From contig CM071570.1 in NCBI GenBank assembly GCA_036426205.1, positions 52,126,984 to 52,190,983 of the forward strand: a stretch of DNA of 64,000 nucleotides, written 5' to 3'. Of this stretch, positions 11,415 through 23,149 are shown piece by piece. A model generated the notes under the pieces. It made no database searches, had not been told where the DNA came from, and was given only the letters and a program-made list of their open reading frames with translations. Made by a program: the position numbers and the translations under genes. Each line of letters starts with the position of its first letter. The first letter of the stretch is position 1. Origin of the DNA: Ascaphus truei (taxonomy: Eukaryota; Chordata; Amphibia; Anura; Ascaphidae).

Positions 11415-11890
11415 TACATACAGTACAGTAGTTACATAGTAGATGAGGTTGAAAAAATACATATGTTCAACTGGTTTTAAATTTAGATGATAGATACTTA
11501 TCCTATATCTGTACTTACAATATTTTGATCCAGAGGAAGGCAAATAAAAAACCCCCCAATGAAATATCTCCAATGATGTCTCATAAGGGGAAATTAAATT
11601 CCTTCCTGACTCCAAATATTAGCAATTACATTTCTCCCTGGATCAACATACTAACCATGTTTAATCATTTGGTATATCCCTGAATATCTTTCCTTTCCAA
11701 AAAGATGTCCAACGTTGTTTGGACAATATCTATCGTATCTGCCATCACAATAACCATGGGTAATGAATTCCACATTTTAACTGCCCTTACTGTAAAGAAC
11801 CATTTCCTTTGTTGCTGGTAAAATCTAATTTCCTCCAACCTTAAGGGATGACCCTGTGTCGTTCGTACTGCTCTTGGGATGAATAGTTGT
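11415..11890. repeat. dispersed repeat, family not named
   Basis: Contains segments that I recall from many amphibian and fish sequences, such as GTAGATGAGGTTGAAAAAAT, AGAGGAAGGCAAATAAAAAA and GGGTAATGAATTCCACATTT. I cannot assign the superfamily from this copy. There is no open frame. Confidence 0.45.
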
Positions 11891-12282
11891 GTCTAGTTTG
11901 CATTTTTTATTATTATTATTGTATAGTTAAAAATTTTAATTGGAATAAAGAACAATAAGACGTATACTTCTCACTGGGCTAGTTTTGTCTTAGACAAGCT
12001 TTGCGACATTGGATTGTGAATAGACATTTCAAGGCTCATCCTATATATCTACATTTTGCATAATATTACATATTTTAGCTTCATTAACTGTTTTCATGAA
12101 TCATAACACCTTCTCAGGTTCAAAGAGGGTAGATGTACATGCATCTTCCCAAACAGTTTTTTTATTTTTCCTTTTTAACCCTTTATATATAGGATTGTAT
12201 TATTATTTTGTATTATATTAAAATGTACTTTATTATTAACTATGTAATATTGATGAGCCGATATATTAGAAATGTTTAATTG

Positions 12283-12680
12283 ACAAGAAGTATATGGAAG
12301 GCCCCCAAAACAGGAGGATTGCACACAATTCCTGAGGAAGCCGCTAAGGTGAAACACGTTGAGTTGTGGAGGCAAAGGAGGTCCGAGACTAGAAGTTCTT
12401 TACCGGAAATGCGGAGATACCAGAATTGCTGGGCGTACAGGCGACCAAATAATGCCGTGAAGGGTATCTCCCATATATAGATGCAACAGACTGATTTTCT
12501 CTTATGTTCCGATCATAAACTTGTGTTTAATTCTTTTCATAGGTGTAATTGCTGCCACAAATATTTAAAAATATACTACGCTATATTTTCCTTTTGTCTT
12601 TATTTCTATTCACGCCCTAATATTGAGAAATGGTATCCAATTGTTGCCAAGAAGATCCTGAGATGGTGAACTACACAGGT
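12283..12680 (+). mobile_element. PLE terminal-repeat fragment
   Basis: The span surrounds a well-formed hammerhead-like motif (12322-12369). It has no reverse transcriptase or endonuclease sequence. The ends are not defined; the assignment rests on the motif and on its placement like that in PLE-A and PLE-B. Confidence 0.5.
12322..12369 (+). ncRNA. hammerhead ribozyme-like motif with 8-bp helix I
   Basis: CTGAGGA (12332-12338), an extra A, a GCC/GGT stem II, GAAA (12351-12354), ACACGT and T (GUU triplet). The 5' flank CACAATTC pairs with the 3' flank GAGTTGTG over eight positions, including one G-U. All core residues are present, making this one of the best candidates in the window. Confidence 0.75.
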
Positions 12681-13039
12681 GATCTATAAATCTGATGGGC
12701 CTGAATACTTTGTTTGAACGTGTGGAGAGAGTTTTTTTTCATCTCACAAGTGTATGGAACGATTACTCTATATTTGTCCCCTCACCTTGTTTTATATATT
12801 CCACCCGGTTGAGCTCCTTTTGTTTGAATTAAATCGTTGGAAGAACTGAATGGACAGTTTAATGTTGAAGCACCATGGATTTTGAATAAATAATTATTAT
12901 TTTTTAGATCACCGAGAGTATGTTACCACCATATTTATTTTGTTATACTTTAAGTTTCTTTTACATTCTAGACACTAAAGTCATGGCGAGTGAAAAAAGC
13001 CTTCCACTGTACTGTGTACAACAAATAAAAATACCACTT

Positions 13040-13175
13040 GTTAGCACATTCACCTGTCACATTCAGACAGGTCTGCAACACTGCCTTTGCACTGCAGCCA
13101 GGGATTCTGGGTAGTGACATGCAAATGAGCACCCAGTGTGTCACCTTTTTCTTCCTGTATTTTAACATGGACCCG
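13040..13175 (+). repeat. dispersed repeat, copy 1
   Basis: Shares ordered blocks (GACAGGTCTGCAA, CAGCCAGGGATTCTGGGTA, TTTTAACATGG) with the minus strand of 55948-56090. Two diverged copies in one window identify an interspersed family that I cannot name. Confidence 0.65.
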
Positions 13176-14252
13176 TATGAATTTATGCCTGCCGTATTAC
13201 ACAGGTTTTTTTTTTTTAGCACAGCCTGGGTAAAAGAAGTGCATAGCCAGTAAACCTACTCAAAGACAGGTTTTAAATTGTACAAATTTGGTAGTGCCCC
13301 ATAATCCTAAATGTGCCTTTCCACTCATTATTTAAACTGTGCTTCTCTGTGCGTCACTTTATTATCATGCATTTGCGAACGCAAGGTGTACATTTTTCTG
13401 GCTCACAATTTGCATCATATACTGGAGGAAATACTTTCTGACGTTAGACGCAACGTAAAAAAAAATGGAGCAATGCATCAGAACAAATTTTAATTTGCAC
13501 TCTCTTTATATTAACAACTTCCACCAACATTTTCAGATCAAGTCAAAATCCCCACTAAATAAAAAAATTAAATAAGAACTAATTATCAGAACATAAGTGA
13601 AAGTAATATTTTGATTAATGGGTCCGAAGCACCTATATGTAAACTTCCCTTTCCAACTGAGGAGGTTCTTTATAACAATGTATAACTGACTCAATGTCCT
13701 CCGTTAAGTTAATCATTTCGTACACAACCCTGAAAGGTGTCTGAAAGGTGTATCTCAAGAAATTGAACATAAACCACCAGTTTGAACATAGGTACTTCCA
13801 TTTTCCATTTCATAGGGCGTATGAGGCTGTAAAAAACTGACTTTCTGCTCATAAGAAATACTGGTTTGTACCCTAATTTATTTATTTTAAAGTTTTTCCT
13901 GAACTCGGATGTTTTGCAGCGGAGAACATGTGGTTTCAGAGAAAACACTAGTGCAGGGACCACACATTTGAGACAAAAATAATTTACCAAAAGCTGAATT
14001 TTTTTTGCGAAGGAGGATAGCTGAATTTTACAGTTCAATCCAAACCACCTCCTTTAATCCACCTTCTCAGATTGCTAATGAAATGCAGCTGTGCATCCTC
14101 TTTTCCAACCCTTCAGGGAGAAAAACAACATCATTCTCTCCTCACCGTTCTCTGACCCTCCTTTCCAAGCTTCCTAACCTTAGCTCGGTTCTCATGAACA
14201 AGTTGCAATAGGAAATACCAAACCCACACATAGTCATCTTTACCTCTAGAAA

Positions 14253-14335
14253 TACAGGGTGTCCATGCTAACAGAAGCATGAGATCTATAGTTGGTGTGT
14301 ATGATCCATGCCTCTTTTAGTGTGGACACCCTGTA
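14253..14335. mobile_element. 79-bp mariner-like MITE
   Basis: Terminal inverted repeats CAGGGTGTCCA and TGGACACCCTG bound the element. The TA target duplication is at 14253-14254 and 14334-14335. There is no coding content. TIR type and TA duplication fit the Tc1/mariner superfamily. Confidence 0.85.
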
Positions 14336-15826
14336 TAATAGGTGTGTACAATTCTTAAAACATAGTTCATTTGAATTAAAACATTTTAGGGTGGCTTATT
14401 TTTTTTTTTTATTGCAAAGTTTTGAGGTTAATTTTACTTTAAAAAAAAAAGTGAGCGGTGCTTCAATAGTTCCATAAACTTATTTGTTATCTCTGAATTT
14501 CCCCTAGATGTCAGTAAACATTCAGATTTACTCAAAGCAAAATCAAAAAAGGAGATTTCAACCAACCATTCTTTTTTAGCTGACTTGGAACAGGGAGTGG
14601 GGGAAATGCATTGTTCTAGAGAAGCGTCTTGTTCAGAGCAAATTATTAAACATTAAGACACATCTGTGCTCGCAACAATGTGTTCCAGTGACATTACCAT
14701 GACTAATTAGATTGATTGCCTGGATTTATTATAATGTTTTCTGAAACTTTTGTTTATGCTGGGGAGTAAATTCGCAACTGAACTATGGGGCCACCATTAT
14801 TGGGCGGCACACAGTCTGGAAACTGCTCAGCAGTTATATTGGAAGCGACCATAAGTCCTCTTCCAATATAACGCAAATTCTTTGGAAGCGGGAAATTCTG
14901 TTTTTTGAGCAAGGAAGGTAGTTACAGTTTTTATGCCCTGAAAATAATATGAATTTGCGATACAATTCAATGACTTAAGCATGACTTGAAAAAGTATGTA
15001 TATCTATATATCTATATATACACACACACTCAAACACATATGTCTAGATGGGGACCCGTATGCTTGGATGTAATATTATTATTATTATTATCCTTAAAGT
15101 GTTCCCTGCAATTTTCAGGTAATTTGAAAATTGTACCAAGTGCTGAAGAATTTATAATGCATCTTATCTCAGATGCACTATTAGAGAGGGTTGGTGTCCC
15201 TCAGAGTTTCACATAGGGTTCCTTCACCAAACAAACCAAAGGGTTAGTTTAGTAATATGGCATCACCCATTCTAATGTCTGTTTTACTTTATTTACCATG
15301 TGTCTTGTGGTTTGATGTAAACATACGAAAATAATATGCATTTGTGATTTTAAAAAAATGTACCACCGTGAATTAGATTCAGCTGAAGCATCCTGTGCTC
15401 ATCGGCCTAACCACTCGCTTAGTACCTTCCAACAGATGAGTTTCTGTATAGCTAGGAGTGGATCAATGGCCTGCTAGCTTTTAACATTATTCTGATAATT
15501 ATGAGGTGCAATCTTCCACGTACAGTACATTCTTTGTGCTGTGAGCTGAATGATGACTCTGGAGAAACTATAATACAACAATATTATTTCCCAATCACAG
15601 CTGGGTAAATGGAGGCAAGGGTGCTAAAGTGATGCGTCTGACACCACACCGAGTGTTGGTAGTAGAAGCCGGGTGTTGGCCCACAACCCTTACTATACAA
15701 TTCTGCTATTAGAAGACACCTTCTGATTATTAATTATACTTGGTTCTCCACTGCTACTGGAACACTGTAAATAAAGAAAACATATCTTTAAAAATATAAA
15801 CTAAGAAAATTGTAGAACTACAATAC
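14336..15826. other. PAK5 intron next to the exon
   Basis: No gene signal. A small perfect hairpin, GTTATATTGGAAG/CTTCCAATATAAC, lies near 14832-14872. A short AT/CA microsatellite is at 15000-15040. Confidence 0.4.
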
Positions 15827-16050
15827 CTTCATAGGAGCAAGTTGTATTGGTGTTATACAAGATGGATCCACCATAGGCTTAGGTCTATTGGCTGTGTCTG
15901 CCAGCAAACTATGCCACTGTTGAGGAAGGCCTATGAACTTTTGCTCCTTATGATCAAATCCAGTGTGAACCCTGTGTTCAAAATTTGAAGGCCCTGAAAT
16001 CTCAATCTTTTTCTTTTTCTTTCCAAACATTTTGGGCAATACGGTCAGAC
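15827..16050 (-). CDS. PAK5: PAK5 first coding exon (start codon and CRIB domain)
   Basis: This is one exon of a group II p21-activated serine/threonine kinase, a cytoplasmic effector of Cdc42/Rac. On the minus strand a polypyrimidine tract and TAG (16052-16051) precede 20 untranslated bases. The ATG is at 16030-16028, and 68 codons follow to AAG at 15827, then a GT donor (GTATTG). The protein begins [14 protein letters not shown]; residues 11-24 fit the CRIB consensus ISxPxxFxHxxHxG that binds the GTPase, preceded by a basic run. The [20 protein letters not shown] segment and the end at QLAPMK match PAK5 as I remember it. PAK4 has WQSL and PAK6 has RKKKKKRPEIS at these places, so PAK5 is preferred. 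The kinase domain and later exons are not in the window. An upstream in-frame TTG is in the 5' UTR and is not a start. Confidence 0.93.
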
Positions 16051-16134
16051 CTAAAGAAAAAACACATTTTAATAATTAAATAACACTTTTAAGACATTAA
16101 AAGGTTTAAGAGGATCAGCACAATAAGAAAATCG

Positions 16135-16169
<35 letters not shown>

Positions 16170-16854
16170 AACACACAAAAAAGACAAAGACAATCCCCTT
16201 ACTAGCACTCTAAATTACACCAACAAAAAATAAAAAAGAAAGATATAGCTCAAAGGAATCAAATGCCCTGCCGGAATTGAAAATGAACAAGTTTTTATTT
16301 GTAAATACAGCAAGACACACTAACTTAAAAACATAGACATACTGAAGACAGCCAAAATTATATCTGTGAAAAGTGACTATATATCAAGGAATACTGTATA
16401 CCAAACAAAAAAACTAAAGTGTATCTAAATAATAATAAATATGTATCTATATATATACTATCCAATGATACCACTAAAGTTCAATGAAACATAAGTTAAA
16501 GAAAAATACATATATATACATATACATTACCCACTAATATAAATGCCTGACTCCAAGTTGTAAAATACAAATCACAGCATTGGAATAAATATATAATCAA
16601 AAAGCAACTATGGAAAGGAAAAAATGGGGAGAGGAAAACATACAGGGGAGATAAAAAGTAAATCTCACACCCTGAACAGTATTACCCAAAAAAAGGGGGA
16701 TTTAAACACTGATTACTGATGCAGCAAAGAATTGACACATAATAACTATGATCAACATGTGAGCAAACAGAAGCAAAACATTAAAGCACACAATAGTGTG
16801 TATCACTGCAAGGACAAATGATGCCAGAACAGCGGGGAGAGATAATACTCAGCT
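16051..16854. other. intron upstream of the PAK5 exon
   Basis: Contains an (AT)n run at 16138-16168 and AT-rich sequence. The part from about 16650 may be terminal repeat of PLE-B, but no boundary can be fixed. Confidence 0.35.
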
Positions 16855-16859
16855 GTGAT

Positions 16860-16902
16860 CACTCCGGGAAGAAGCCCACCGACGGGTGAAACGCGTTGAG
16901 TG
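16860..16902 (+). ncRNA. decayed hammerhead-like motif (PLE-B)
   Basis: Helix I CACTC/GAGTG, stem II GCCC/GGGT, GAAA, ACGCGT and T are all present. The CUGANGA box has become CGGGAAGA, so C3/U4 are not conserved and self-cleavage is not expected. Confidence 0.5.
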
Positions 16903-17400
16903 TAAACTGAAGACAGCCTCTATATGATTTTTCCTGTTGTGACTTTATCACTGAACTAATGCAGCAAAATGGATTTCCCTATTCTATTCTGAGCTACCGA
17001 TGCAACACTGCCGACGTCTTTATCATGGACTGATGCCTCCTGCTATTGAGCTACAGCTGAGTATTAAATGTTACTGCTGAGAGACTACATAAGTCTGCCA
17101 GACCCAGCGATATTTTGGATAACCGGAGACAGTGCGCATGGGCTAAACTGATCTGGAGCTGATACCTGGATAGATTAACTATTTCAGGGACGTGCAAAGT
17201 ACACATTGTAACTGCAAGTGAAGCAAAACATGTGCCTCTTCTCTTTGTAATGTCTTGCTACTGGTTGATGTGACAAATCCGCCTTGTTTTCAGTATCAGG
17301 CAGTGCCTTCCGTATGGCAGAACGATGTAGGGCTAATCTCTAATCTAGCAGATGTCATTTTGAGCAATTCACCAATCATCAGGGCCACCCTCCTGATTTC

Positions 17401-18733
17401 TTGTTACTATTAATGCACATTATTCTCAATAAAAACTATTTTAAATTCGAGAATAAATTCTACTTACAGTTGATGGGCACTGCGATGGGGTCCAACATGG
17501 CCCCATCGTATGCTAATTTATTCATGGATACATATGAGCAGAAGCATATCATGAATAATAACACATTCAAAAATAATATTACCAAATATTTGCGTTATAT
17601 AGATGACCTGTTCTTTATCTGGGATGGCACAGAAAGAGATCTATTATTGTTTGTAGACCAACTTAACACAATACCCTCTACCATCCGCTTCACTGTTAAT
17701 TTCAGCAAAGAAGAGGTGTCTTTCCTCGACACAATTGTCTATAAATCCAATGGATCACTAGCCACTAAACTTTATAAAAAAACCAACAGATAAAAATACC
17801 CTCTTATCAGCAACCAGCCATCATCCAGGCGCATTGAAGAGAGGCTTGCCATATTCGCAATTTCTGCGTGCCATACGGATCACAAGTGACCAATCACAGC
17901 TGGACGAGGCGCTAATAGAGATGAAAGAAAAGTTCCTGATGCGGGGATATGCATATAATGATGTCTCTCTTGCCTTGGAGCAGGCCAAAAGTGTGGACAG
18001 AAGCAGGTTGCTGACACCCAAAGACCAAAAGACTGACGATAACCGGTTCAACATTAGAAGCACCTTCAGTACGGCATCTGGCTTCATCAAGAGGTGCATA
18101 CGTAAGCATAGCCACATCTTGACCAATGACAAAGTGATTGGCAACAACTTTATCAAGCCACCCAGATTCTGCTATCAAAGGGGCCGAAACCTGGGCGACT
18201 ACCTTACAAAAGCAGATCCTACCGCCAAGTATGCTGCAAAACCAAGTTGGCTATCCAGACCAGCAGGCGTGTATAAATGTCGCGGTTGCATCAACTGCCA
18301 GTACTTGATATTGGGGAATTCATATCCACACCCTCACACTGGCATCCGCCAGAAGATCAAGGATACAATGAATTGTGAATCCAAATACGTTGTATATTTT
18401 ATACAATGCCCATGTGGCCTTTATTACGTGGGAAAGACAATGAGGATGCTTAAAGAGAGATTAGCCCTACATCATTCTGCCATACGGAAGGCACTGGCTG
18501 ATACTGAAAACAAGGAGGATTTGTCACATCAACCAGTAGCAAGACATTACAAAGGGAAGAGGCATGGGCTCGCCACCTTGCGTTGTATGCCAATTGCCCA
18601 GGCACGGACTTCAGGGAGAGGAGGGAATCGCAACAGGACACTACTACAGCTTGAAGCCAGACTCATCTACAGTTTGGGCACATTGAGCCCACGGGGTCTA
18701 AATGAGGACTTCAGATTAAGCTGTTTCCTGTAA
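17401..18733 (+). pseudogene. PLE-B reverse transcriptase / GIY-YIG polyprotein, truncated and frameshifted
   Basis: PLE polyproteins copy RNA with a telomerase-like reverse transcriptase and cut target DNA with a GIY-YIG nuclease. The first frame (17401-17793, opening with TTG, so not a true start) has motif B MGTAMGSNMAPSYANLFM and motif C YIDDLFF. The second frame (17834-18733) continues with GALKRGLPYSQF, a C-x2-C-x2-C knuckle CRGCINC, and the GIY-YIG motifs VVYFIQC and LYYVGKT, then a basic segment and LEARLIY, whose Glu is probably catalytic. A one-base slip in an A run near 17775-17782 separates the frames; the second frame begins with the typical family segment TDKNTLL. Motif A and the N-terminal part are missing. 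Confidence 0.9.
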
Positions 18734-19060
18734 TCTCCGCACCTGGCCCATTGAGCTGCCTGCTGATACTAGGATTCATCTTTAACAGCAAAACCAGCGC
18801 ATGCTGCCTTGGGGTGTCAGCCAGTTAGCCGCATTTCCTCCATGTAACTAATCCCTAATGGGTATTGAGGGGCACAGTCCCACTATGTTGTTTGCCGATA
18901 CTAGGAATCTTTTCCACAGCATATACTGTACATGCTGATCATGGACATCAGCCAGCCAGATACTGTTTAACACAAATAATAATTCACTACAGAAAGATAA
19001 GGGGTGATATTGGCCTTCATTTGCATTGGATGATATTTGACGTAGTTGCCACATTGTTTG

Positions 19061-19735
19061 TGCAAATTATTATGCTTTGATGCATTGTTTCACTTTGTAT
19101 GGATGTTGTTCCATTAACCATATGTATTTTGTGCATTGCAGCATGTCAGGCACCTTAGGTCCCTTGCAGTCAAGATCCACCTGTGGCAATGTTTGCTGAG
19201 AGTGAGACACACAGCATTTATTCTGCCTTCAATTTATCACTAGTTTCTCCATGTGACAGTGTCTGCATTATGTGTTTATGTTGGTATTTAAGGTGTCGCT
19301 TCCTGAAAGGATACATAGTCATCAATGCATTATCATTTCTTAAACTACGCATTATGCGTTCTATGGCTGAGTGCTTTCAGCATTTATATACTGACTTTTT
19401 TGTTTGTGCAAATTATTATGCTTTGATGCACTGTTTCACTTTTTATGTATGCTGTTGCATTAACCATACGTATTTGGTGCATTACAGTGTGTCAGATACC
19501 TCAGGTCCCTTTTAGTCAAGAGCCACCTGTGGCAATGTTTGCTGAGAGTGTGACACAGCATTTATTCTAATTTATTACCAGTTTCTCTATTTGACATTGT
19601 CTGCATTATGTATTTTTGTTGGTTTTTAAGGTGTCGCTTCCTGACAGGATGCATAGAGTCATCATTGCATTATCATTTCTTACACTATGCATTAGGCGTT
19701 ATATGGCTGAGTGTTTCAGCATTTATATACTGACC
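19061..19735 (+). repeat. two-copy direct repeat, about 346-bp period
   Basis: TGCAAATTATTATGCTTTGA starts at 19061 and again at 19407. The blocks AGCCACCTGTGGCAATGTTTGC-like, CTGCATTATGT and GGTGTCGCTTCCTGA recur in order in both copies. It lies in the 3' part of PLE-B. Confidence 0.85.
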
Positions 19736-19985
19736 TAGATTCCAGTCAGCCACGTCATCCACACGTGTGTATATATGTTTTATTCCCTCACATTTTTTTG
19801 CACATTTACGGTGAGCACATCAGGTGTTTCACATGTTTTGCTTCACTTGCAGTTACAATGTGTACTTTGCACGTCCCTGAAATAGTTAATCTATCCAGGT
19901 ATCAGCTCCAGATCAGTTTAGCCCATGCGCACTCTCTCCCGTTATCCAAGATATCGCTGGGTCTGGCAGACTTATGTAGTCTCTC

Positions 19986-20500
19986 AGCAGTCAACATTAT
20001 GCAATTCCTGAGCCTTTTGGCGATGCCCAAACACATATCAGGTAAACACAAATATGAGGTAATATATTCAAAATGGACGTCTTTACCTGCTGATACTGTG
20101 GATGCATGTCACATAGGCAGGTGAGGCCTATTAACTTGATTGGTTTTGTGAATTGCACTGGGGTTTGGGGGTATATATGTATTGTGCACTGCATTCAATT
20201 GCACCACCTTGAGAAAGGTCCCACTGGGGGACCTCAGCAGTAACATTATGCAATTCCTGAGCCTTTTGCGCATGCCCAAACACATATCAGGTAAACAAAT
20301 ATAGAGGTAATATATTCAAAATGGACGCTCTTTACCTGCTGATACTGTGGATGCATGTCACATAGGCAGGTGAGGCCTATTAACTGTGATTGGTTTTGTT
20401 GAATTGCACTGGGGTTTGGGGTATATATGTATTGTGCACTGCATTCAATTGCACCACCTTGAGAAAGGTCCCACTGGGGGACCGAAACGTCGGTTTTTGT
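19986..20500 (+). repeat. tandem PLE terminal repeats, about 240-bp unit
   Basis: Two near-identical units starting CAGCAGTAACATTATGCAAT-like and running through ATGGACG, GATGCATGTCACATAGGCAG and GCATTCAATTGCACCACCTT. The first unit breaks off inside its hammerhead motif after GGGGGACC. The second completes it. The join to the PLE-B right arm is at CTCTCAGCAG. Confidence 0.8.
20452..20500 (+). ncRNA. hammerhead-like motif, UUGARAA subtype
   Basis: TTGAGAA (20459-20465), an extra A, a six-pair stem GGTCCC/GGGACC, GAAA (20484-20487), ACGT and C (GUC triplet). A short helix I (CACC/GGT) is possible. Relative to the consensus, C3 is U and G8 is A, so activity as a canonical hammerhead is doubtful. 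Confidence 0.55.
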
Positions 20501-20689
20501 GTCTTCTATCAAATATAGAAAATTCATGATTTACTTACCTGCGTGCTGTCCCTTGATGTCGTGTTGCAACCGGTATCGTATGGTCTATATATATATATAT
20601 ATATATATAATTGCACCTATCAGTCATATATAAACAGAACAGTTTCAGTGGTTGCTTTTTCCCCATTGCACAACAGCCACTCAAAGTTA

Positions 20690-21015
20690 GGCTGCGTCCA
20701 TAGAAGGGCAGGCTGCGCTGACGCATCCGCACGCTGCGCGATCAGACTGCCTAAAGGCAGTGATTGCGTCTATACAGCGTGCGGGCACGTGCGCACGGAA
20801 GTGGGAGGGGGCGCGCAGTGCGGGTGAAACCAGTCAAAACTGATTTCTCAAGCGATAGGGCGGTCACGTGAGCGGTTTGCCCAATGAGGGAGAACCAGCT
20901 CGGTGAAGTCACTGGCATGCCCATAGACACGCCCCCGGACAGCGCTAACGAAGGCCAGGGAAAGCACCCGCTTTCCCTCAGCCTCCGCACGGCTGCTATG
21001 TCTACGGACGCTCCC
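20690..21015. mobile_element. Harbinger-like MITE, TTA duplication
   Basis: Begins GGCTGCGTCCATAG and ends CTACGGACGCTCCC, with TTA on both sides (20687-20689 and 21016-21018). GC- and CpG-rich interior, 326 bp, no transposase. TSD and TIR resemble those of the elements at 30784 and 46194. Confidence 0.8.
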
Positions 21016-21836
21016 TTAGGTGTTCACTGACCTTGTAAACCGCAAAGGAAGGGATCATTTAAAAATATGTATATTAAATCTGCAACACTTCAGAGGGGAA
21101 TTTCTTATTTACAACAAATAGTTACATAGCGGTAATTTAAAAACAGTATTGGAGAGATTCATTGTTTTAGCTTTGAATAATAGTGAGAAACTTCGCCAGG
21201 ACTAATTTTCACAAAATGAATCCCTCAAGTTTTTTTAAGTGCGGTTTCTTTCTCTTGTTTCATTTCGTATTACATAGAAGTGCATAATTTTTCATTTTAG
21301 TTACTTATTATTTATATTTGATTTCCTTTACACACAGCTATTTCGCTTTAATGCCTATGCCTTGGAAAACATGAGTTATTTCTGTAACTATATATATATA
21401 TATTTTTACATTTCGAGTAATTACTTAATACATAATTCGGTGTGGCTTATCTCGACCTTTAAGCAATTCAGAGCCACAAAAAAATAGAAAGTTTGAGGTA
21501 AAATCTAACACCCTGGTAAGGAACTATATCTCATAATAGATAACTTACACAGACATCAGAAATGTATCCAATGTAATGTACAGGTTGAGAAGTGAAAATA
21601 AATTTCTGATTTCTAATTACATCATAGTTACTGTGTCACGGTATTTTACTGAATACACTGCTTCTAGAAAAGTATGGGCTAGAAATGCATCTTTTTAAAA
21701 CAGTGTTACTGTAGCTTAGTGTTAGTGTTTTATGCAGAACTCAAGCACCTAGAGCGCTGGTGGGCAAAAGGCAGCCTGCAGGGACTTCACCCGCGGCTAC
21801 GAACAGGGACAGGGCTACAAATAGGACAGAGCAATC

Positions 21837-22360
21837 CAAAGAGTGGGGAAATGACAGGGAGAGTGAGAGAGGGAGAGAAGGAGATAGGGGGAAACCGTGA
21901 GAGAGAGAGAGTGAGAGAGAGCGAGAGAGGGGAGGAGAACAGTGAGAGAGGGGAAAAACCGTGAGATGAGAGGTGGGAGAACAGCGAGATGATAGGGGGG
22001 AACAGTGAGAGGGGGGAGAACAGTGAAAGAGAGAGGGCGAGAACAGTGAGAGCAGTGAGAGAGAGCGTGGGAGAACAGTTTGAGAGAGAGGGGAAGAACA
22101 GTGAGAGAGGAGGTGGAGAACAGTGAGATGATAGGGGAGAACAGTGAGAGAGGGGGAGAACAGTGAGAGAGAGGGGGAGAACAGTGAGAGAGAGGGGGTG
22201 AGAGAGACAGAAAAGTGAGAGTGGGAGAACAGTGTGAGACAAATGAGAAGAACAGTGAGAAAAAGAGGGGAACAGTGAGAGAGATAAGCACACAGAGAGA
22301 GGGAAAAGAGATCACCATAGAGAAAGGGGAGAGAGATCAGTACAGAGAGAGAGGTTATAT
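21837..22360. repeat. purine-rich minisatellite (GAGAACAGTGAGAGAG)
   Basis: About 520 bp almost entirely of A and G on the plus strand, built from variants of GGGGAGAACAGTGAGAGAG. The mirror-symmetric polypurine tract could adopt H-DNA (triplex). The serine/leucine-rich ORFs on the minus strand are artefacts of this repeat. Confidence 0.9.
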
Positions 22361-22460
22361 GGGGTAATAGGAGGAGTTTTAGGGAGGGGTTATATGAAAC
22401 AGATTATATGTGGCCCTTTTATTGTCTAAAGGGCTGTACTAGCGGACTAGTGGAGTCTAC

Positions 22461-22484
22461 CTACCCCCCCCCCCCCCCCCCCCA
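22461..22484. repeat. poly-C run
   Basis: A run of roughly 20 C bases following CTACCTA. The surrounding 22361-23160 shows no recognised gene. Confidence 0.9.
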
Positions 22485-23149
22485 CAAACTGAAATTCAGA
22501 TGCCTTCCGACCAATTTGGACGCTACGGAGGAAAGGCAAAGTGTTACTGATATACGCTTGATTTTTAATCACTTTTAGTACGTGTAATACTTACCCCTTT
22601 TACATGAACTGCCAAATATATTTGTAAACATACTACACTATACTGTAAGTGGTTTCTGACATATCTGAATAGAGGCCTAAGAAGAAGTCCCTTCAGAATA
22701 AGGCAAGTTTAAGAACACCCGTTTGTTAGGCAGAAAGCTTGAAGGGGAGGATATGGAAATTGATATGTGTATTGAAACTTCACCACGCTTATAAAGTAGA
22801 TGCTGCAGTTGCTACAACATGGGAAGATAATTACTGTACCAGTAAATCGATTACATTCTGTGTGAATAGCTCACCATGAATACTTCAATTAGGATGTGTG
22901 ACTGTCTGATATACTATTTACTGCCCATTACTATTGAGGAATTCTACTAAGGGAGATAATGAAATCTCAATGGTATTGGCAGTGTACTAATAACATATTG
23001 TCATTGCAGATTGCAGGCCGAATATTAGTACTATATTGTCACTGCACTTTATTATCAAACATTGAGACATGACTGCATGTCAGTCAGTGTGATAGGGCTA
23101 TTTTGTCCCAGCTGATATATATATATATATATATTACAGTTAAATTTTA

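Larger units (their letters stand above)
16855..19998 (+). mobile_element. PLE-B: Penelope-like element with inverted left segment
   Basis: A hammerhead-like motif (16860-16902) leads the element. Then 17066-17234 is the inverted copy of 19830-19998, and 17235-17341 is the inverted copy of 18455-18562 inside the GIY-YIG coding region. The plus-strand reverse transcriptase and endonuclease follow (17401-18733). The 3' untranslated region has a two-copy direct repeat. The inverted segment joins coding and terminal sequence that are 1.27 kb apart in the forward copy, so it comes from a deleted or template-switched copy. Confidence 0.85.

Noticed and set aside
1..15826. Further PAK5 coding exons on the minus strand
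   Set aside because: I looked for the next expected PAK5 segment after APMK and for kinase motifs; no frame in this span shows them.
17401..18733. GIY-YIG ORF as a homing endonuclease or host repair nuclease
   Set aside because: It is joined to a reverse transcriptase with a YIDD box and PLE-specific motifs; the same arrangement occurs in PLE-C.
21787..22318. Long serine/leucine-rich ORFs on the minus strand
   Set aside because: Translations of the purine minisatellite; open only because the tract lacks stops.
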